Shown piece by piece: positions 22,679-32,452 of a stretch of DNA of 64,000 nucleotides (its first letter is position 1; each line of letters opens with the position of its first letter). The notes below the pieces were generated by a model. It was not told where the DNA came from, did no database searches, and saw only the letters and a list, made by a program, of their open reading frames with translations. Origin of the DNA: Heterobasidion occidentale (taxonomy: Eukaryota > Basidiomycota > Agaricomycetes > Russulales > Bondarzewiaceae); the NCBI GenBank assembly GCA_039111635.1, contig JBCAQO010000011.1, positions 1,550,001 through 1,614,000 of the forward strand, in the 5' to 3' direction. The translations under genes and the position numbers were made by a program.

Positions 22679-23760
22679 CTCTATGAGGGGAACGGCAATC
22701 AGCTATCCCGTGCCCTGGTTTCCCACAATTGTAGCAGGAAAAGGGGGCGGGTTTCTTGCCATCATGTACGCGCTTGTTCCGGTTGGTGTCTCGCTTACGA
22801 GAGGCATCAATGTCCATGTCAACCACCTGGTTGTTCATTCTGCGAGGTGCGGTGGTGGAGTTATAGCGGAGAGCGGGTTGGAGGTGAAAACGATTGAGGA
22901 AATCACTTCGGAATGAGGTGGAGTTGGCGAGGATTGCCTTTTGAGCATTTTGGGCTCTCAGCCGTCCGTCTATTTCACAGGCAGTATTGATCCAGTCTTG
23001 GATCGTGTCCCTCGGCGGTGTTTCCTTGTTATAGATCTTATCCATGACCTTTGGGTCGAGCCCTCTCTGGAAATAGGGAACTTTTTCTTTGTTGGTAATG
23101 TCGGCATCGGTGGCTATAAGGGCAAATTGATTGGAGTATTTGTCTACCGTCATCTTCCCTTGAGAGAAGGACATGAGAGCGCTTCGGGCCTTGTCTGTAA
23201 GGTTCATCTCCTTGAATTGAAGTCTGAACTTGACAAGGAAATCGGCCCAAGTCCCAAGGTCCTGAGGTGGGGTCACCCCAACTGTCTTCTTTAGGAAATT
23301 TTCTGCTCATATGCCGGCTGTTCCATATCTCATGCACGAGAGGGCAAGGGAAACTTTATCCTCATCCGTCTTGTATCGGTCCGATTCTACTGTAAAAAGG
23401 AGGCAATTCACGATAAATTCTTGTGATCGTGTTCTGTCTCCGTCAAAATTATCGGGGAGTCTAAGCTTGCCCCTTCCAGATGATACTGTCGTAGGGGGGG
23501 CTGCAATATCTGTCATATTGGTATTGTTTTCGATGATTCGGGTGTTGATCAGTGTTTGAATATCCAAGGATTCGGACTCGGATGTTCCATCTTCTTCCTC
23601 CGATGTGTCCGGGATATCCGGTTCGGGGTTTCTGTACTGGGGTGGCTCTACCCAGTCTTCTGCTATTTCGTCCTAAGCCCACTTGGCTTCTGTTCCGTCT
23701 TCTCTTGTGAAGAAATATTGTCCTTCTGGGTACGAACAGTTATCAAAGTTTGGAGGGGCT
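22662..23760 (-). pseudogene. Element 3 Gag
   Basis: A single frame with TAG at 23673-23675 and TGA at 23307-23309. It contains an acidic N-terminal region, a capsid-like domain from LRLPDNFDGDRTRSQEFI through TWADFLVKFRLQFKEM to the TIQDW helix, a basic stretch, and a CCHC knuckle (CYNCGKPGHGIADC near 22700). The stops replace a Gln-like codon (CAG to TAG) and the Trp before AENF (TGG to TGA), so both are C:G to T:A changes. The true start is uncertain and may be further right, before the primer site. Confidence 0.85.
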
Positions 23761-23990
23761 AGTTGATTGGTGTCGGAGTAATACCAATGGTTTCCCCTTT
23801 GATGGATAGAACGATTATCTTGTTGGAGTTGGTTATAGGTTCGTCTAGTGCCTGGTGGGTATCCTAGGCCTAGGTCTTGCTCCAGGGTGTGTGAAGTAAC
23901 ACTCTTTGGTGGGGGTCTATGCCACCGATGAGGGCTGTGAGAGAGAGTGTGGCAGCAAGCAAAGTGTGGTGCAAGGTAGGGGTAAAAGCG

Positions 23991-24000
23991 AGTCTATTCT
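23991..24000 (-). other. Primer-binding site of element 3 (self-priming type)
   Basis: The element strand reads LTR end, CT, then AGAATAGACT. These ten bases are perfectly complementary to AGTCTATTCT in the LTR (24217-24226). The CT spacer and distance from the TATA box match those in element 2, although the sequences are unrelated. Confidence 0.75.
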
Positions 24001-24002
24001 AG

Positions 24003-24633
24003 TGTTATGAACTGCTCGTTCGATAACCCAAGAGTAACAGGTTCTTCCCTAGGTCGCACAATGGACTGAGTGGTGGACGGAGTCTGGACTGTATCAGGCA
24101 ATGATACAGGAAGAAATAATGATTCCGCTGTAGGAAGACAGTGGGGAACGAAGGTTGGTATGTGAGGATACCAAAGAACGAAAGTACACAGTAGGAAGAC
24201 TGTGTAAGAACAAAGGAGAATAGACTGAAGATCCTCAGCCTATTCTATGGGCCTTATATACTGAATAGGGTATAGGGTAAGAGTCCGTGTGCTTCTCCGG
24301 GTACCCATCCCAGGAGAGCTGTGGTCGCCGTCTCTCTCAGCCAGTGCCTACTCTTGTACTTCTCCAGTCGCACCAATCCATCCTGGTGCGACGAGGTGCT
24401 TACCCATAAGCCCTAAGCCCATGGCATGTGAATGCCTGTCTTATCAATCCGCTGTATCCTTGACCCTTCCCATATATCCTCTACCGATGTCTTGAAGAAC
24501 CATCGGTCCAGTCGGATCATAAGGACATGCCAAATACCTTGATGTACGCTCCGTAGTGGAGCCGCCTAGCATGTGATGCTTGAGCCATCGGATAGACCAG
24601 CCCCAACGGGCCCCGATCGGTCAAGTCATAACA
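24003..24633 (-). repeat. 5' LTR of element 3 (LTR D)
   Basis: 631 bp bounded by TGTTATGA and TCATAACA (8-bp perfect inverted ends). The flank to the right begins CGGTA, the presumed target duplication. No second copy of this LTR is in the window. Confidence 0.9.
24217..24260 (-). promoter_or_regulatory. Element 3 LTR promoter with palindromic self-primer
   Basis: Element strand: TATATAAGG (24260-24252), then 34 nt downstream of the TATA start the primer AGTCTATTCT (24226-24217). Primer and upstream sequence form a 30-bp near-perfect palindrome (24217-24246; 14-bp arms with two G-T pairs). Confidence 0.65.
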
Positions 24634-26282
24634 CGGTATCGGTGAGTCCCTCCATATGGCTCGAGGGTATGTATGACATGTGTTGTGTTTTCAGTGAAGG
24701 CAACATGCAAGAAATACAATGAGATGTGGGTTCATCTGAAGGAGGCCGAGAGGACCTTGGTTACAATTGAAGGTCAGGTCGCGGATGACACTCCGAGGGA
24801 GTGGAAGGACGAGGAGCGTGCTTGGCTGAAGAAAGTCGTGGACATGACGGAGCATGAGGGGCTGAGCAATCCGTATGAACCTCGCAAGGAGGCAGCTAAG
24901 ATAACGCCCATAGTTGGACGGCGATAACCATCTGATTTCGGTCTGCAGGGCTCTTGCAAAAGGAGGTGCTCTCGGTGTTGCAGATGTGGGCCGACACAGG
25001 CTTAGGATTGGTCAAGGAAGGGATGGTGAGCCCCATCAGCAAAGGTATCGAGCTAGAATCATTGCAGTAAGTGAGAACTCCTCCGTATGAACACATGACT
25101 GAGTCCTGTGTCAGGGCGCAACTGTGGGGCGTTAAAGGAGGTGCAGATATGGAAGATACCGGTGTACAGTTGGAGGCGATGCAACAATTTGCCACGCATT
25201 TTGAGGTACAGTGGGCCCTGTATGATCAATATGTCCAACCAGGAATTGAGTGGGCATTGAAGGAGGTGGTAGAGGATGACACATCAGCATTGAGGTGTCG
25301 GGCAATGGACAAGATGCAAGGAGATCAAGCTGAATCTGGCAAAGAGATGGAAGGGGCAGCAGATGAGTGGGCAAGTCTGGGGAAGCGCAAGGGCGGAGGA
25401 GGCGCACCGAAGAGTGGGAAGCAATTGAGGCGAGGTGGGAAGGGTAGGAATGTCTCTGGGATCAAATTGTTGGAGGTCAATTTACCTTCCACCTACGCAC
25501 GTGCGGTCATTGATCATCCGTGGATGCAAGCGGCGGTGCGGGTGGAGAGATTGCTGTGCAAAGGTCAAGCACATGATGCTCTAGATGAGGTGAAAACCCA
25601 TCTGATCACCACTTACGCTGTGAAGCGACAGAAGCAGGCGGGGTCTGGTCAGACTCATAACACGCGAGCCAACAGTAAGATCAAGATGAAGGTGAAAGCA
25701 GTGGAGGATGCAGCGGGTAGGTATCAGGAGGCACGAGCACGTCTGATCGCATTGGGGATGTCGACGAAGGACAATACTTACCGTTGTCTCAAGTCTTCCG
25801 ATTTAGTTGCTTTCACAGTGTACAGTGCGGATGAGCAGCTAGGAGACAGTAGGAAGCAACCATCATGGATCTGGTCGGATTTCCAGTTCGTGAAGGGGGG
25901 GGAAGCAGGTATCAAGGCATACTGCAAAGAAAGTGAGTGTGTATGCAATCATCAGCAGATGTGTTGCTGAGTTTATTATAGTGTTGAAGGCCCATTGGTT
26001 CCGAAGGAGTGCACTCAAGACACGGTGGCACGAGCAAGTGTTGTTGTTGGAGGAAGAGATAGTGAGGATTGTGCGTTTCTTTTGCTATTACAAGCAGTGG
26101 TGGGAAGGTCGAGCTGGGTCGGCCTCGCGCGCAGGAGAGGCATCTTATGCACGGAAGTGAGTGTATTTCTCATTTGCATATCGGGATGGCTACACATTGT
26201 CTATAGACAGGCACACTGTTACAATCGCCTGCTACAGGATAGGGTCGAGAAATTTCATGTGAAATTGGGTATCATATTATAG
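24634..26282 (+). pseudogene. KDZ-type transposase, 3' part, interrupted by element 3
   Basis: The 3' part of a gene cut by element 3. Exons that keep one frame open for 461 codons including the stop: 24634-24641, 24695-24883, 24949-25066, 25115-25932, 25982-26156, 26207-26282. The second intron would be GC-AG. The C-terminal features I recognise from fungal Kyakuja-Dileera-Zisupton transposases are DALDEVKTHL, the Lys/Arg-rich helical segment, LGDSRKQPSWIW, and a final helix pair with KAHWFRRSALKTRWHEQV, EEEIVRIVRFF and ASYARKQ. The catalytic domain would lie left of element 3, outside the window. The remaining exons look undamaged, so the gene may have been intact when element 3 inserted. 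Confidence 0.75.
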
Positions 26283-26428
26283 GAAATATGTATCAGGGGG
26301 ATGGCTGTATTGTGTAGATGAGTGATGTATCTTGTTTTGTGGGGAGGAGGTTTGGCGGTCCATTGTTTTTTTTTTGATAGGGGTTTGCGAGTTTACTGCA
26401 TTGTGTACAAGGTGAGTCAAGAACTCGT

Positions 26429-26506
26429 ATGGCTGTGTAGTGAAGTGGTTATGCGTGAGGGTGTTGCTGAACGAGGTTGTGGGTTCGAACCAGGTGTGTG
26501 TGGATT
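26429..26506 (+). other. tRNA-like sequence with pol III box A/B (SINE-like)
   Basis: Starts ATGGCTGTGTAGTGAAGTGG (box A-like) and has GGTTCGAACCA at 26482-26492 (box B), then GTGTGGATTA. Stems do not fold as a proper tRNA. A related sequence is at 60989-61088, which suggests a dispersed pol III-type element. It lies between the KDZ stop and the direct repeats, possibly inside the transposon. Confidence 0.4.
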
Positions 26507-26518
26507 ACTTTTGATATA

Positions 26519-26736
26519 GGATGTATCGGTTCTTAACGGATGTATCTTTCTCTAAGGGGACTGGTGTATCTTTCGCTGACTGGGCGGACGTATCAGATGT
26601 TGAGGGACATATCGTTCCTGTGAGTAGTATAATCAAGTATATATGTGTTCTATTTAGTTACAATGATAGTGATAAGGACGTATCATACGAAAAACGGACA
26701 TATCCTTCCCCCGACTAATAGTGGGAGGGACATATC
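26519..26736 (+). repeat. Eight short direct repeats GGA(C/T)(A/G)TATC, putative KDZ subterminal repeats
   Basis: Nine-base motifs start at 26519, 26538, 26562 (TGGTGTATC variant), 26586, 26605, 26676, 26696 and 26728, all in the same orientation. Two looser copies are at 26286 and 26323. They fill the segment between the KDZ gene and the start of duplicated block SD1, where the transposon end should be. Clustered subterminal repeats are typical transposase-binding sites in DNA transposons; applying this to KDZ here is inference. Confidence 0.55.
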
Positions 26737-27666
26737 AGTCTAACTGAACACCTACTGATTACGCCAATGACACGTTCAACAGCAAGCTCCGAAGCAGCTC
26801 GAAATTTTCCGGGCCACAGCAGGGTATAGAGCATGTTGTACTCGATATATAGCTGCGGCTCTTTGGCGTCTTCCTTTGGCATTGCGTCATCCCACAATTC
26901 GAGCGTGATCACGTCCAGACCCATAGCATCCTCTTCAGTCGCTGGATTATGGGTTTCGTTGATTTTGTCAATGCGAATGAGATTCTTGCCGAGTTTCGTT
27001 TCCAGCATCGCGATGTGGGCCTTGAGTACGGCTCGTGTGACATTTTGGACCTCCATAACGTCTAAATCGGCGTCCGTCATATTCTAGAGGAGGATTTAGC
27101 GTACTATCAGGCGGGAGAGATCATATTACACACTAGCCAAGACTCAGAAACTACCAATGCCTTTTTATTCACATCCTTCAAAATCCGCTGCGATCGATCA
27201 CGAACAGATGTGTAAGACGTGATACGTTCAGGTGCATCTTCATCCTGTGCCACTGCGGAGACTGTATCTTTGAGGTTGATGAATTTCCAGCCATATTGGC
27301 TGGTGAGGTCTGACTGCCGCACGTTGCTGAATCGCGAAAAGCTCTCAGAAATGACGTTCTCGAATGGCTCTGTACTACATACCTGGCGGTTATAACTGAC
27401 TTGTTCCCTTCAGAAGTAGGTGCACGTGAAACGCGCCATAACACTCCGTGGGTTCGCTGCCACTCAATTGCCCCAGACTGGACGTTGATATTCTCCCAAT
27501 ACTCATCCACCGCCTTATCCAATCTCTCTTTACGTGTGTAGCCGTATTTTTCGGGATTTTCATAAAGCTTTTCCCTAGTAGCAAAGTCTGCGCTTGGTTT
27601 GTTGTCTTGGTCCGGGATGTTTGGTGGGCGCGGGTTTGTTATGCGAAGGTTTTCACTAAGAATCAA
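26715..27666 (-). CDS. Gene C (SD1 copy 1): unknown protein, multi-exon
   Basis: Minus strand, start near 27666. Exon 1 encodes a charged segment with RKERLDKAVDEYWENINVQS and WQRTHGVLWRVSRAP. A middle part has SQYGWKFINLKD and ITSYTSVRDRSQRILKDVNKK. The last exon (27080 to 26715) encodes AHIAMLETKLGKNLIRIDKI and ELWDDAMPKED, and ends in a tail that differs from the other copy. Exon borders are not settled. The left edge abuts the probable KDZ terminus, so the 3' end may be truncated. Copy 2 is at 50055-51042; the last exon shows only about four differences in 330 bp. I recognise no domain. Confidence 0.55.
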
Positions 27667-28067
27667 GAGTTCAGCGCATTTCCTAGATGACTCGTGTGAG
27701 ATTACTCACTCTTCTAGCTCAGATATTGAAAGCATCGGCGGATATCTCTGAAACAACTTGGGGATGGAGAATGAGAGCAACGAGGACAGAGTCGTTGCAT
27801 GTGGTATGGCCCATCGCTATCTTAAGGATCTATGAAAGCCCACGTTCCTATCGATCCATCATACTTAACTCAGCCGGTGAAGCGTCAACGTGCCTGCTCA
27901 AACTCAAGATTAATTCCTGGTCCATCTATTTTCAAAAGTGCCGCGTGGCCTTGGAAGAATGATAGTTGAAAGGGAAACAAGTAGTTGAGAATCAGATTCT
28001 CGTGTCATAGCAAAGACAGGTTCTTGTAATACTTCCGACGGATGAGGCATGCAATAACTAGCTGGCA

Positions 28068-29583
28068 TCAGACACATCTTGTAGTCCCTAACGAACGGGA
28101 GAGATCCTTGAAAATCTCGGCAAGCTCGGCGGTATGGCGTTGAATTCTAAGAAAAGTGTTGATTAGATGAACGCGATGCAATGGATTGGTGCTGCCAATG
28201 GGCCACGGATGATATGCCTCATAGCAGCAGAATCCCCACTCCACTCGTCCGGAGGATGTGACTTCATAGCGCGGAAAGAATGTGTAGATGATGCATTCGG
28301 TTTGGGAGTAATTCATGCCGAAGAAAAAATATTTCTCCGGCACATGAGGCCTCGACCATGCAGGATCTTTCTTGCCGATGATTGGCTGAGTCGGCGCGTC
28401 AGTCGATTGCTTCTTCGAATGGCAAGGGGGTCACTTACATTCCACTCGGGATGCCATCGATAATTATCGATTCGATATTTCTTCGTCAGATACATGACAA
28501 GCAGCTGCAACGAAGGCTGGAAAGCCTTGACTAGCTTTACGAGGCCCGGGTTTCTGTCTGGCATAAGCTCCGGTGGTCCTGGACGAACGTACGAGATCTC
28601 TGATAGTTCGAATGCGTGGAGAGTGTCTACATGATGGGCAGCAAATAGGGCCGGTATATATTCACCAGGCAGGCCATTGGGAAGGTTATTAATGGACGGT
28701 TGACAGACAAAATCTAGGCATGTCGACGAGCCATGATCGGCAGAGTATGCTGGAAAGGTAATAGGAATTGATCTAGAACTAGCTCAGTAAGGTCTTGTTG
28801 ACAAACGGGAATGCTCGTAAGACAGACCTCAGTACGTTGCAGCCTCGAATTTGATGACAGATAGCTGGCAATAGAGTATCGTAAAAAAGTGGTGGATCGA
28901 GCACGCTATATCCAGTCACGCGACTATTTCCCTTGCACAAAATCTTGAAGATGGTCCACTCGACGCTGTACAAAGTCATGCGCGCATCCCGCAACTCGTG
29001 TAGAGTTACATTTGGCTTTGGATAAGGTATGGTCGCAAAATGCGACCTCGGCCTATACAATAGCACAGGAATGCTGGACCATGCATTGTGCACATTGTCC
29101 ACGAATTGGCACAGCGACGTCTGTAACAGCGTAATCGTAGTGTTTATACTCTCATTTGAGACGCTGTCCTGTCTCGAGAATAACTTTTAAAATCTCTGAT
29201 CTGGGATGATTCATGTATACTTGCCTTCCAATCCACCGGGACCTCAAGAGGTTGCATTTCGTGTATGTCATGTGATTGTATAACATCGACCACGCTGTCG
29301 ATACTTAGCCCAGCTCTTCCATCATACCCAACCTGGAGTTTTCTTTCAAACAGCCAGCGGTGGGGACCATCTGCCAGGGGCCTAAAGCGTCTGTGTGTTT
29401 GCTTTTCGCGAATAGACAAAGACGGAAAGTCGTTACGTACTGAAGTGTTGGTGGCACTTTATCTAGAGCACGGACGCTATCCGGCTTGATGGGACTCATT
29501 CCATAGATATTACGCCAGTCTTCGATAGTCAAACAAATTACGCGGTGGTTATCAGTTGGATGTTGGATGATCGGGGCAGGCAT
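28068..29583 (-). CDS. Gene B (SD1 copy 1): unknown protein, divergent partner of gene A
   Basis: Minus strand from ATG at 29583 (MPAPI...). Exon 1 ends near 29437. Exon 2 runs to 29225 and ends in a GC-AG intron (donor GCAAGT). Further exons cover about 29145-28845, 28760-28445 and 28375-28068. The protein is about 440 residues and looks soluble, with no signal peptide. Marks: NIYGMSPIKPDSVRALDKVP near the start, LLYRPRSHFATIPYPKPN in the middle, VRPGPPELMPDRNPGLVKL and AFQPSLQLLVM later, and a C-terminal VEWGFCCYEAYHPWP with a helical end. Genes B' (51422-52925) and D (48676-50088) are relatives. Function unknown; no catalytic motif is apparent. Confidence 0.65.
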
Positions 29584-29751
29584 CACGGCTGATGAGGATG
29601 AGAGTAAAGTGAACAGGTTGGGCCACTCCTTGACCGTGACCCTAGAGCCATGACATGGTCACCCAGAGTCACATATGACTGATCGTCAGGACCTGGTGAG
29701 ACCGTTAGAACCAGAGTCACGTCATCTTCCTCCTCTTGACGAGCGTCCAGC
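29584..29751. promoter_or_regulatory. Shared divergent promoter of genes B and A (copy 1)
   Basis: 168 bp between two ATGs facing away from each other. It holds many TGAC/GTCA half-sites, including a GTCACGTCA (29717-29725), a CRE/bZIP-like sequence. The copy 2 promoter (52926-53132) keeps the general pattern though the sequence has drifted. Binding is inferred only from motif density. Confidence 0.5.
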
Positions 29752-31436
29752 ATGGCAGCTACTTTCGCAGATATTCATGTACCACATCAAGCCAGCTTAG
29801 ATGAGCTGTGCTCTCGAGCTGGGGCAGCTCAGTTCAGAACTAACGAGTCGTATTTCTTTTCCCCGGTGGCCCATCCTTTTGAACTAATGATGCCATGTCC
29901 TTGTTTTTGAATAGAGGGTGGACGTATGTTGAAGGATCTGACCTATTGGATTCGGATATTGCGGCTGCATGCTCGAATCAACTCGAATTCATCTCAAAAT
30001 TCAAAAGGCAATGGGCATCTGCCTCGCCCCACTCGCTAGGCATACCGGAGAAATGGAAGGTATGTCGCGATGTCGAAGTGTTTTGCGGATAAAGTGACGT
30101 TTTTGGAAGCCAATTGGAAAGCACACAGCGTGGAACCTGCAGGAATGGCTGCAGTCAGCCGCCTTGATGCCTTGGTTGGAATCCATCGATACACATATAA
30201 CCTGGCCTTCAGAAGGCCAAATTGCGTCTACTCACGACGATCTTTCGTCATTTGCTCCCGACTTTCTGCTCCGTGCCCCTCTATCGGCCATTCGTCGAGG
30301 TGAAGGAGACTCACCATTATCCAAGAATTCCTTGTACGCTTTTCCATTCTTCCTCGAGATCGTTACATACCCAGGAGACGAGGATAATGCTACATTTGCG
30401 ATCACAAGTTTCTTTCTAACAACCCCAGGCTGCGTGCTAGTTCCGTGAGTTCCTTCTCATGCAAGATTGATCTCAACTCATCATGTACAGTAAGCTTCGA
30501 CTGGACTTCCCACCGCCGCTCCAGGGAACCAGTGAATCTTCATCGGACGCATTTGGGCTTCTGATGGACTCTTTCAATCCATCGCCCTCTCCTGTAGAAC
30601 TCATGAAGGTGAACCTTTTCGAGCCTGCACTTCTCGTAGGAATGAAGGGGCCTTCTCTGTGGCCTTCGCTCATATCTTCTCGTCCAACATCTTCCACAAT
30701 CCCTCCGACATCGATGGATCAGAAAATTCGTGATCTCTCTCAGATCATACAATCGAGCTTGGACACGCATCTTCTGAACTGGTGTCTTCGTTGCGAGCAA
30801 GATGTTCAAACCAAAGTTCCTCTCCCGTTTGTTTCTTCTTCCTCCCTACCCCCATGCTTCATGATATTTGGAATACTGTACGATGCCGATGGTCTGGTCA
30901 TCGTTGCTCACATTCCATATCCAACTGCGTCTCCAGCTATGGCGACTACGTCCGATTGCACCCCGTCCTATGCGTATCTTTCATGTATAGTCGATCGCAT
31001 ACCTATGACCGGCGCGGATCGACCTAGCTCACTGGATCCAAGCGGAGACTTTCCGATCCTTAGCAATTTTAGGGCTGCTTTGGCCCTCTTCTCACTACAA
31101 AGACATGCCTTCATGATGCTTACGCTATGGGAAAGGGTTGAATGGCCCACCGCTATCGTCGATTTTCTCACTGCCTCTCGCGGGAGCAGAGAAAGCGAAG
31201 ACGGGGGTGGAAGCCAGGACTATGGTTACGATGAAGATCACGGAAGCAGCACTGACGGCAGCAACGATGAGGAAGAAGAAGACGACAAATCACGCAACAA
31301 TGCGGATGTCGACCACAATCGCGACCACGATCATGATCATGACGATGGCGATTCCAGTGAGAACAGTAGCGAGAGTAACAAAGGCGGGGCCCGCAACGAC
31401 TATGTTGGCAACGACGCTATGAAACAAACTTTTTGA
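29752..31436 (+). CDS. Gene A (SD1 copy 1): unknown protein with acidic C-terminal tail
   Basis: Exons 29752-29849, 29915-30059, 30122-30444 and 30491-31436 join in frame to 503 codons plus stop. The N-terminal 420 residues look globular: GWTYVEGSDLLDSDIAAACS, WNLQEWLQSAALMPWLES, FPFFLEIVTYPGDEDN, FMIFGILYDADGLVIVAH. The last 80 or so residues are a Ser/Asp/Glu/His/Asn-rich acidic tail with DEEEEDDKSRNN and DHDHDHDDGD. No signal peptide or membrane span is evident. Compared with copy 2, a deletion removes the rest of the tail and creates a new stop. I recognise no domain; intact splicing and frame argue for a real gene. Confidence 0.7.
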
Positions 31437-31504
31437 TCAGCATGGCGATCCATTGCTGGCCACTCACAATACAAGGGTGTATGACATATATAGTACCTGT
31501 ATCC

Positions 31505-31990
31505 CGATATAATAGGATTCGTCAATTGTATAAAGCCTGGTGTTTTGTCTGGGATGAGCTCCGGTGGTCCTGGACGAACGGGCGAGATCTCCTCAAGTTC
31601 GAATAAATGGAGTGTGTCCACGTGATGGGCAGCAAATAGGACTGGTACATACTCATCAGGGAGACCATTGGGAAGATTGTTTATCGCGGATTGACAGACA
31701 AAATCAAGGCAGACAGAAGAGCCATAATCGGTGAAGTAAGACGGAAAGACGATAGGAGTTGACCTGAAGATAACATCGTAAGGCCGTGCTCCGAGAATAC
31801 ACATCGGATAGACCTTAGTACTCTACAACCTCGAATTTGATGAGAGATGCAGGCAATAGGGCATCAAAAAATAGCTTTCGTCCGAGCGCGCTGTATCCGG
31901 TCACCCAAAATGCACATAGGGCAAACCTCACTACTCTGCAACTTCGAATTTGATGACAGATAGCAGACATGCGCGTATCTATCACATTAA
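31505..31990 (-). pseudogene. Third, partial copy of gene B
   Basis: Minus-strand sequence matching the middle of gene B (28550-28900), including SINNLPNGLPDEYVPVLFAAHHVDTLH and the RPGPPELIPD segment. The match then repeats once in part near 31840-31990. Both ends of the gene are missing. It is an insertion relative to SD1 copy 2. Confidence 0.7.
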
Positions 31991-32452
31991 CATATAAAAT
32001 GTTGATTCAAAAGTTGACTTGAAGACTTGATCCAAATGCTGTTAGCGTAAAATACCATGCACCACAGGGACCACTCGTTTGAACGAACGTAGAAGTGGTA
32101 CGATGGCTTGCACCACAAGTGCTGACGGAATGAAGCAGGAGATATGGCGAGTTGAGATGGTGTGCCATCAGCCAAATGATCTGGCTATAAGTGAATCTGC
32201 CGGCAAGGTCTGTTTCTCAGTCATTTTAACAACCAAGATCATGAACAAGCATGATTCTAACAAGTATAGAATCAGGAAGTTATGCATGCTCCACATCCGT
32301 CGATTTTGAAACAATACTGACTAATACGTTACCTGTGCACCAATGATCAAGAGAGCCTCTACTCGTGAGATACACTGGTTCACTTGAGATCCACGTTGGC
32401 ATGCTATCCATGATCAGTATGAGATCTAGATCAAAATGGATAATGATTCAAC
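31991..32452. other. SD1 flank without clear gene
   Basis: Aligns with about 55790-56172. No reading frame is convincing in either copy. It ends at a sharp breakpoint near GATTCAACTCAC, where the two SD1 copies stop matching in direct orientation. Confidence 0.5.

Larger units (their letters stand above)
16627..24633 (-). mobile_element. Ty3/gypsy chromovirus, element 3 (older, different family)
   Basis: A minus-strand element with 5' LTR 24003-24633, Gag, a linker, protease-RT, RNase H-integrase-chromodomain and a post-pol ORF3. Its 3' end is interrupted by element 2 and then element 1; a 60-bp continuation is at 7665-7724 and the 3' LTR must lie left of the window. LTR ends are TGTTATGA/TCATAACA, unlike elements 1 and 2. 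Coding regions carry premature stops and missense changes that look like C:G to T:A transitions. The element is inserted in an exon of a KDZ transposase gene. Confidence 0.92.
26757..32452. repeat. Segmental duplication SD1, copy 1
   Basis: Aligns in the same orientation with 50133-56172 (offset about 23.4 kb). It contains genes C, B and A plus the flank up to 32452. Identity is uneven: some stretches are near-perfect (26757-27085, 30718-31050) while others are clearly more diverged. Copy 1 has an extra gene B fragment at 31505-31990 and lacks about 430 bp plus one tandem unit at the end of gene A. Confidence 0.9.
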
